A DNA stretch of 14,027 bases from Irineochytrium annulatum (taxonomy: Eukaryota; Chytridiomycota; Chytridiomycetes; Chytridiales; Chytridiaceae). This document shows, one piece after another, positions 9,201-14,027 of the stretch; position 1 is the first letter of the stretch, and every line of letters starts with the position of its first letter. Location of the stretch: assembly GCA_027600665.1 (NCBI GenBank), contig JADGJL010000777.1, forward strand, positions 1 to 14,027, read 5' to 3'. The notes beneath the pieces were generated by a model, which worked only from the letters and a program-made list of their open reading frames with translations, was not told the origin of the DNA and did not search any database. The position numbers and the translations under genes are program-made.

Positions 9201-10344
9201 TCACAAGAGCGCTATCATCACGCCAACGAGAACAGACGCAACATCATATTATCACAAAAATTCTGTTGCGTCGACAACTACTTCGGATACGTCCATTACA
9301 CCTGAGTCGCTCATAGATGGCGGCGCTACGACAGTGACTGCGAATCGATTGTCGTTGCGTACCACACCGCCTGCCGCGGCAAAAATCTCCACGTCGTCAA
9401 CATTATCGGATTCGTTGACGATTGACTCTTTTCTGTTCACAACGATAATTCCCCGGACGGAACACGCAATTCGTACTTCCATTGGCAACAGCATCTACCT
9501 GTCCGATTCCATCGGTGCGTCGGATGTCGCGTTCAGATCCGGTGACTCGTCTACCGCCTCTGACGTATCGACTACGGTCTCGGTTTCTTCGTCCGTGGAG
9601 ACAACAGGAATACCGGATTCGGTAATGGATGTTTCTACGACAGCAACGGTTCTTCCGTCTTTCGCGGTCCCTCACTCTTCTCTGGAAACCGCTGCATCTG
9701 TTTTAGCGGAGATACCGATAACATCGTCACCGACAACGGATCCGGCAACGGGGGTCGCCGATTTATCGGATACGACAGCGGCTACCGTGCCTACCCCTGA
9801 TTTCGACAACTTTGAGTTGCCCGTGTCTAGCGAGACGTCAGATACTTTGTCGAGCTTTATTTCCTCGACATTGTTATCTGCAACTACCTCGCTATCTCCA
9901 TCCGCAGACACGGCTACGTCGGAGTCGTCGATAAATTCCACTTTAACGACGAGGGCGGTCCCTCAATCGTCCCTGCAAGCGACCACATCTGCCTCGGCAA
10001 AGACCTCCATGTCCATTAAGCCGTTGAGCATTTCGACGAGTTCCCTTTTCTGGGCAACAGCAACGGAATTTTCGACCATGACCTTCGTCCGGTCGTTCGA
10101 GAGAACGGCACAATCTTTGTCGGTTCGAGCAACTCACATGCCGTCCTCGACGTCACTGCAACCGACCTCCAGGAAGACAGCCGGGGCAGCAATGACATTG
10201 GCCCCGGAGACGAGTTAGTATTCTCACTTTATCCTGGCTGTTGGTGAATGTCGCTTTGATTGATTCTCTTTTCAAGGTTCGGAGGGCACGGAAACCGAGA
10301 CGGCAACGGACGAGTATTGTACCGAGACGGATGAAGGCACTTGA
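6266..10344 (+). CDS. Secreted VWA-domain protein with mucin-like Ser/Thr-rich region (9 exons)
   Basis: Probably a secreted or wall-associated adhesion-type protein; its ligand is unknown. Exons: 6266-6393, 6438-6573, 6621-6850, 6898-7516, 7558-8290, 8334-8435, 8488-8595, 8648-10213, 10277-10344; 1229 aa, frame closing exactly. Residues 1-18 look like a signal peptide (MRLAFLTVVVAAATSSFA). The VWA domain follows: FLFLMDGSSS carries the MIDAS DxSxS (D40, S42, S44), and VIIVATDEDSD supplies the later MIDAS Asp (D156). Cysteines are scattered through residues 24-370, suggesting disulfides. From about residue 372 to the end the protein is dominated by Thr, Ser, Ala and Pro, as in O-glycosylated stalks, with diverged repeats. 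The C-terminus (about 17 residues, ending DEYCTETDEGT) is acidic, with no hydrophobic GPI tail unless an extra 3' intron is used. Introns are 41-63 bp. I do not recognise a named orthologue. Confidence 0.85.
7816..7851 (+). repeat. Short repeat motif TTTVLPSFA in the Ser/Thr-rich region (first copy)
   Basis: The frame reads ITTTVLPSFAAF here. A close relative, TTATVLPSFAVP, occurs in exon 8 at about 9634-9699, over 1.8 kb downstream. At DNA level the two have drifted at synonymous sites, so the duplication is old or maintained at protein level. Confidence 0.4.
8890..9114 (+). repeat. Diverged internal repeat, copy A (NFEL...SSLQ unit)
   Basis: About 75 codons running from ATPTKNLNNFEL through VTSD, ATTSTLSFS and TTTVLHSSLQAPPSIS. 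They align collinearly with copy B at 9784-9999 (VPTPDFDNFEL, ETSD, ATTSLSPS, RAVPQSSLQATTSAS). The anchors NFEL and SSLQ are 894 and 882 nt apart between copies, so the alignment needs only small gaps. This points to duplication of a large unit inside exon 8 rather than simple Ser/Thr low complexity. Confidence 0.55.
9634..9699 (+). repeat. Partial repeat copy (TATVLPSFAVPHSSLE)
   Basis: This block joins two motifs seen separately elsewhere: TTTVLPSFA from exon 5 (7816-7851) and the HSSLQ/HSSLE motif ending copy A. Upstream of it, SSVETTGIP (about 9589-9615) echoes STVETTSTG near 8812-8835. It is probably the truncated end of another repeat unit preceding copy B. Confidence 0.4.
9784..9999 (+). 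repeat. Diverged internal repeat, copy B (NFEL...SSLQ unit)
   Basis: The partner of copy A (8890-9114), in the same reading frame and with the same order of anchors. Protein identity is concentrated in NFEL, TSD, ATTS.LS and SSLQ; the intervening residues are Ser/Thr-rich and variable. Confidence 0.55.
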
Positions 10345-10631
10345 TATCATTTTGCCATTTATTGTTGGTGCTATCATTTCTCATTTTCTACCACTTTATT
10401 ATCCTTCCAACTATTACAAATGCAGTCATGCGCTCGTTCCTATCCTTTCGGCCACTTCGCCGTCTCACTGGCTCGGTATTGTTTATGCCGATTTCGGTAT
10501 GTTCGGCGCATTCTCGACATGGTATTGTATTATAATAATCCAGTAAAATAATAGTCCGTACTTATTAATAATATCGTAACAACCCTATATTTGATGTATA
10601 AAGTAAATGAACCCAGCAAACCAACTTATGT
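10345..10631. other. Intergenic region between convergent genes
   Basis: This 287-bp AT-rich stretch separates the stop of the VWA gene (10344) from the stop of ERG7 on the other strand (10632), so it holds both 3' UTRs. Plus-strand AATAAT occurs near 10534-10539. Reading minus, AATAAG at 10566-10561 is a near-consensus signal for ERG7. A plus-strand open frame across 10345-10546 with hydrophobic runs exists and could be an alternative C-terminal exon of the VWA gene, but I do not annotate it as coding. Confidence 0.55.
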
Positions 10632-13488
10632 CTAAAGCTCCACTTTGGAATCCATCCTCTCTTTCTTGTCACCCTTCTCCAAGAAAATCTCCTCGTTTAA
10701 GTCGATGTGTTCGTTGCCGAAATGGTTAGCGTACCGACCGAGCGCCCACAGCGTGAAGTAAAACTTGTAGTTCGGGTAGCTGATCATGCAATTCTGGTAA
10801 AGTGAAAACATTTTGTTACACAATTCGGCCCAAATGGTCAACGTTGTGAAAGACTACCTTGTTAAAGACACCTTCAATCCCCTCCTGGAGCCACTCGCCG
10901 GTTGGTTGCTGCCGCCTCATGAGCAGCTATCCAAAAAAAGCGTTTAGTGACGGGATAGACATTATGTCGTAGCAAATACCTGAATTGCCTTCTTCAGCGG
11001 CTCTTTGTGCGGGTACTTGGCCGCTAGCAGCGCGAGAAGAGCCCAGCTGGTGTTAACAACCTGAGAGTCCTCATGCTCGACATATTGAGTCGTGACACAA
11101 GACTGACACGATTTATTTTTTAGTATCAGAACATATAAGTACTCAGTGCAGCCCACCTGGTAATCCTCGCCCCATCCACCGTCCTCGCGTTGCTTTGACA
11201 GCAAAAATGTGCAAGCTCTCCGGACCTCCGAACTGCCGCGGTTGCATTAGATTCGCAGAGTGACGAACTATCTCGTAAGAAGATGTACCTATTCTCGTAC
11301 ACCATTCCGACCATCGACAGGCTCTGTAGCGAGAACATCATTGCGTACGTGAAGCAGATTGCCCAGCAGCCGTACCAACTGCCGTCCGCTCGTTGCGCCT
11401 TGAGGATGTAGTTGACCGTCCTCTGGATCGCTTTGCTGGAACGTAACGTTAACAACCGTAGTTTATCCGGCAACTCAGGCACGCGCTAAGCGAACGATAG
11501 CTTACTCGATCTCCTTAGAGCGGTACTCCGGGTAGTGTTTTCGGAATGTCGTCAAACCGAGGACGACGGACGTCGAGCACTCGACGTAATCATATCTATC
11601 CAGCAATCGTCAACAAATTGTGCCTCCCGAATAAAGGCCAGTAGAGATACTTACTCGATCATGATGTTACCAAACACCTCCGCCGGGTTTAGCCACTCCA
11701 AAAACGCCGGCCCCCTAATCGTCTCATAGCTTGCGAACCCCCCACTTGCATTCTGCATCGACAGCAGCACGTCCACAGCGTCCTTCAGCCTCTCCTCCGG
11801 GATCGCCTTCCCTATTAAATCCCCAGCAAAGTACGGATTCCTCTGCACAAGACACACCGCCTTCAGCGCCTCCGCTGTGCAATCCGACAATGTATAGCTC
11901 TGATCCCTCGTACTAAATGGCCACGCCCCCTTACTCGTCTGTCGATAACACCGCTTGTAATCAATCTTCGTATTCCCCTTGATCTGGGACACGTCCAGGA
12001 AATCGTATGCCCTCAACAAGGATTCCTTAAACTCCGGCTCGAAAGCGAGGCCGGACTCGACCATGGCCTGGAGCGTGAAGGACGCGTCCCACACCTGAGA
12101 TCCGTTCGTGCCGTTCATCATCATGCCTTCACGGCCCTTCCACATGAAGTCCTGGTTGCGCGCGCAATGCGAGCGGAAGGAATCTGAGTCGGGGCCGTCG
12201 ACAACCCACATGACGATCATGTTCATGACTTTGTTGACCTACGCAAAACCTCCACGTCACAAATTGCGAAAGAGTAACAAATACCCACGGGCCCGATATC
12301 GAGGAACTTGGTGTTCTCGTCCTCGTAACGGATCTGTCGCAGGGCCTCGTCGAGGGCCATGTTCCGTATCCAGCTGTTCGGGATGTTTTCGTAGATGCCC
12401 AGAATACCGTTCAGGAAGTCGAGAATTTTGGTGTGAGGCGAGTATAGGTCGACCTGGGCAACGTTGTTCCTCTGAGCGGGCCAGTTGATCTCCTCGTACG
12501 GCTTAACATAAAGCTCCTAAATTAACTGTGTTAATGCACGGTTCATCCTAGATAAGCCCGAAGAGCGCAACGCACCTTTCGAAGGGCCTCAATTAGCGGG
12601 TCCACCTTTGCCGAAAACCGGACGCCGTAGAGGTAGCTCATCCCGAGGTAGACCAGACGGGTGTGGCACCACATCCGGCCCGGGTGGAACGGGATGAAGT
12701 GCGGTAGGATCCTGATGGACCGGGTGTTAGAGTGCACCCCTACACAAATTTTAACTCACCAAAGTTCCGGCGGCACGGGATTGTTGCCCTTCCAGTCGTA
12801 CACATTGAGGACCGAGAGCCAAAACTTGCCCCATGCAGGCACGCCGACGGCGCCACCGATGCTGTGCAAGAAGGCCCGCGACTTGACGCAGACCGGGTGG
12901 TCGGGCCCGACACCCATAATCCGGAGCGCTACGTAGTTGAGCGCGGTTCCAAAACACGTCGAATCGCCGGCCGTGTGACTAAGATGTAGTTGATCAGCCG
13001 ACGCGGAATATAACCTCCAAAAGGCCAATGCTCACATTCCCCACCCGCCATCGACGGGATGCGCTCGGTTGATCAGGTACCTAATCAACTCCTGCTTTTG
13101 CCCCGGAAGCCACTTCGCGCCAGTGACGTGGTTTGCGATCGCCAGACCGGGAATCAGGAACATTGGGCCGCCGTACTCGCCGGCCCAGTGCCCGTCCTCC
13201 GTCTGAAGCTTCTCATAAAACCTGTAGCAGTTGCGGGCTGAGTCGAGCGGCGTCGACGCGGGGGTTTCAAAGGTGACAGTGTTCTGGAGGTGACATGATC
13301 AGCGACAAGAAGCGGGAGAGAAGGGACAATACCTCGAGATCAAGGCCCTGCCAGTATCTGTCCGCGGCTGTCATGGGTTTTGCGACGAGAGCTGGGTCGT
13401 TCGGGTCCTCGTAGTAGTCCCAGACCTGGCGGCCCTCCTCGACGGTCAGGCGCCATCGCAGCGGGTCGGTCTTGTACGGTTCGTCCAT
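10632..13488 (-). CDS. ERG7: Lanosterol synthase (2,3-oxidosqualene cyclase), 12 exons
   Basis: Cyclises (S)-2,3-oxidosqualene to lanosterol, the first sterol of ergosterol synthesis; a monotopic enzyme of ER membrane and lipid droplets. Exons in coding order: 13488-13333, 13283-13036, 12978-12760, 12711-12576, 12516-12289, 12238-11655, 11595-11506, 11435-11289, 11232-11157, 11102-10980, 10926-10858, 10793-10632; 745 aa, close to the family's usual 725-760. Seen: N-terminal [65 protein letters not shown], the catalytic DCTAE (Asp448, with Cys449), and QW motifs including QRADGSW (568-574) and [12 protein letters not shown]. The product-determining sites read Thr373, Gln442 and Leu446; Thr and Gln fit fungal lanosterol synthases and argue against cycloartenol synthase, while Leu is unusual. 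Introns are 48-70 bp; the ninth (11156-11103) is stop-free and 54 bp long. The C-terminus has a charged extension ending KVEL. Confidence 0.95.
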
Positions 13489-13689
13489 GGAGGAAGGTGA
13501 TGGGGACGTTGAGGTTTTTGGGTTATAAGGCAGGCCGAGGAAGCCGGCCGGGGATCAGGTCAAGGATGGGCCGAGCAGCCGATCATGCAATGTCCGGCCA
13601 GCTTTCGGACTTCTACAAGCCGCAATCAAGGCGTGACGCGGCGGATGTTCGTTCAAACAATATTATTTCAACTGCTGGTCAAGATTTTG

Positions 13690-13708
13690 ACGTGATTCGT
13701 AATCACGT
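13690..13708. repeat. Perfect inverted repeat with ATCACGT arms
   Basis: ACGTGATT, spacer CGT, then AATCACGT: two perfect 8-bp arms about 200-220 bp upstream of the ERG7 ATG. Each arm contains TCACGT/ACGTGA, an E-box-like half-site, and ATCAC, the start of fungal SREBP (Sre1) recognition elements. Sterol genes in many fungi are SREBP targets, so a regulatory operator is a reasonable inference. Confidence 0.45.
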
Positions 13709-13741
13709 TGTGGTAATATTTATTATAAAAATAAAAACTGG

Positions 13742-13752
13742 AAAAAAAAAAA
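13742..13752. promoter_or_regulatory. Poly(dA:dT) tract upstream of ERG7
   Basis: Eleven consecutive A on the plus strand (T on the ERG7 coding strand), about 254-264 bp before the start codon. Such tracts exclude nucleosomes in fungal promoters. Length may be imprecise because homopolymers are error-prone. Confidence 0.4.
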
Positions 13753-13907
13753 GGAAGAAGGTGGCGTGTCAGCTAGTAGTATACCACTAAGTTGCTGTAC
13801 TCTGCTCACGAAAGATGTACTAAAGAAGCCGTTAAACAGTTAGCAAGCGGAAAAGAAATGGCGCGGAGGAATATAGGGAATTGAGTCACGTCCACAGGTC
13901 ATTTAAC

Positions 13908-14027
13908 CTATTTGTCGCCCCTGCTCGCTTCAACCTTCCTCAACGCGCTCCGCTCCTCATCCAATCTCTCCCCATGCACCCTCATCACGCACATCCAAAT
14001 CACAAACGAGCACACCCACTCATCCTT
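13908..14027 (-). CDS. Possible 3' end of an upstream gene (partial, hypothetical)
   Basis: Read on the minus strand, the last 117 bases of the window are open in one frame for 39 codons and end at TAG (13910-13908). The peptide starts KDEWVCSFVIWMCV and ends LRKVEASRGDK. Composition (purine-rich sense strand, Glu/Arg/Lys-rich end) resembles exons elsewhere in the window and differs from the AT-rich promoter next to it. It would run in the same direction as ERG7, about 420 bp upstream. No family is recognisable from so short a piece, and it could be a chance open frame. Confidence 0.35.
   Translation of the reverse strand, partial: KDEWVCSFVIWMCVMRVHGERLDEERSALRKVEASRGDK

Larger units (their letters stand above)
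13489..13907. promoter_or_regulatory. Upstream region of ERG7
   Basis: About 420 bp between the ERG7 start codon (13488, minus) and the possible end of the next gene. It contains a perfect 8-bp inverted repeat (13690-13708), a run of eleven A (13742-13752, T on the ERG7 strand) next to an AT-rich stretch (13715-13740), and a TGAGTCA AP-1/Gcn4-type heptamer at 13882-13888. This is the expected place for the ERG7 promoter; the TSS is not identifiable by eye. Confidence 0.5.

Noticed and set aside
12712..12740. GTGTAG (near 12740) as the acceptor of the third ERG7 intron
   Set aside because: The resulting frame hits TAA after three codons. The next CAG (to 12712) joins PELW to [16 protein letters not shown], matching the family, and CTCTAAC becomes the branch site.
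1..14027. tRNA, rRNA, CRISPR, transposase or integrase genes
   Set aside because: None seen on either strand: no clover-leaf-like A/B box pair, no regularly spaced direct repeats, and no transposase or reverse-transcriptase motifs in any open frame.

Overview
The window looks like nuclear DNA of a fungus. Every confidently called gene is split by very short introns of about 41-83 bp with GT..AG ends, several carrying CTAAC/CTGAC-like branch sites just before the acceptor. The gene set is a kinesin, a secreted Ser/Thr-rich VWA protein and a sterol-pathway oxidosqualene cyclase. An early-diverging (chytrid-like) fungus is my best guess, but that is inference from compact introns and gene style, not proof.

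Layout. Positions 1-880 are non-coding as far as I can tell: a strongly G-rich block (57-147), then AT-richer DNA leading to the first gene. Gene 1 (881-6084, +) is a kinesin with an N-terminal motor and a long coiled-coil tail; I assembled 17 exons giving about 1434 aa. Its motor resembles the kinesin-4 group. Gene 2 (6266-10344, +) starts 181 bp further on: 9 exons, about 1229 aa, with signal peptide, VWA domain and a roughly 860-residue Ser/Thr-rich mucin-like region containing diverged internal duplications. Gene 3 (13488-10632, -) converges on gene 2: 12 exons, 745 aa, a complete lanosterol synthase (ERG7). At the right edge (14027-13908, -) lies what may be the 3' end of another gene.

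How they work together. No shared pathway is evident: a microtubule motor, a cell-surface or secreted protein, and an enzyme of ergosterol biosynthesis. I see no operon, mobile element, tRNA, rRNA or CRISPR. The points of most interest are the lanosterol synthase active-site residues (Thr/Gln as in fungal enzymes, but Leu where Val is usual), the VWA-mucin architecture with its long-range repeats, a CDK-type SPVK site inside an insertion in the kinesin motor, two stop-free introns of length 3n, and a perfect inverted repeat upstream of ERG7. All exon models were read by eye; every reading frame closes exactly, and only one junction (kinesin exon 10/11) is doubtful.
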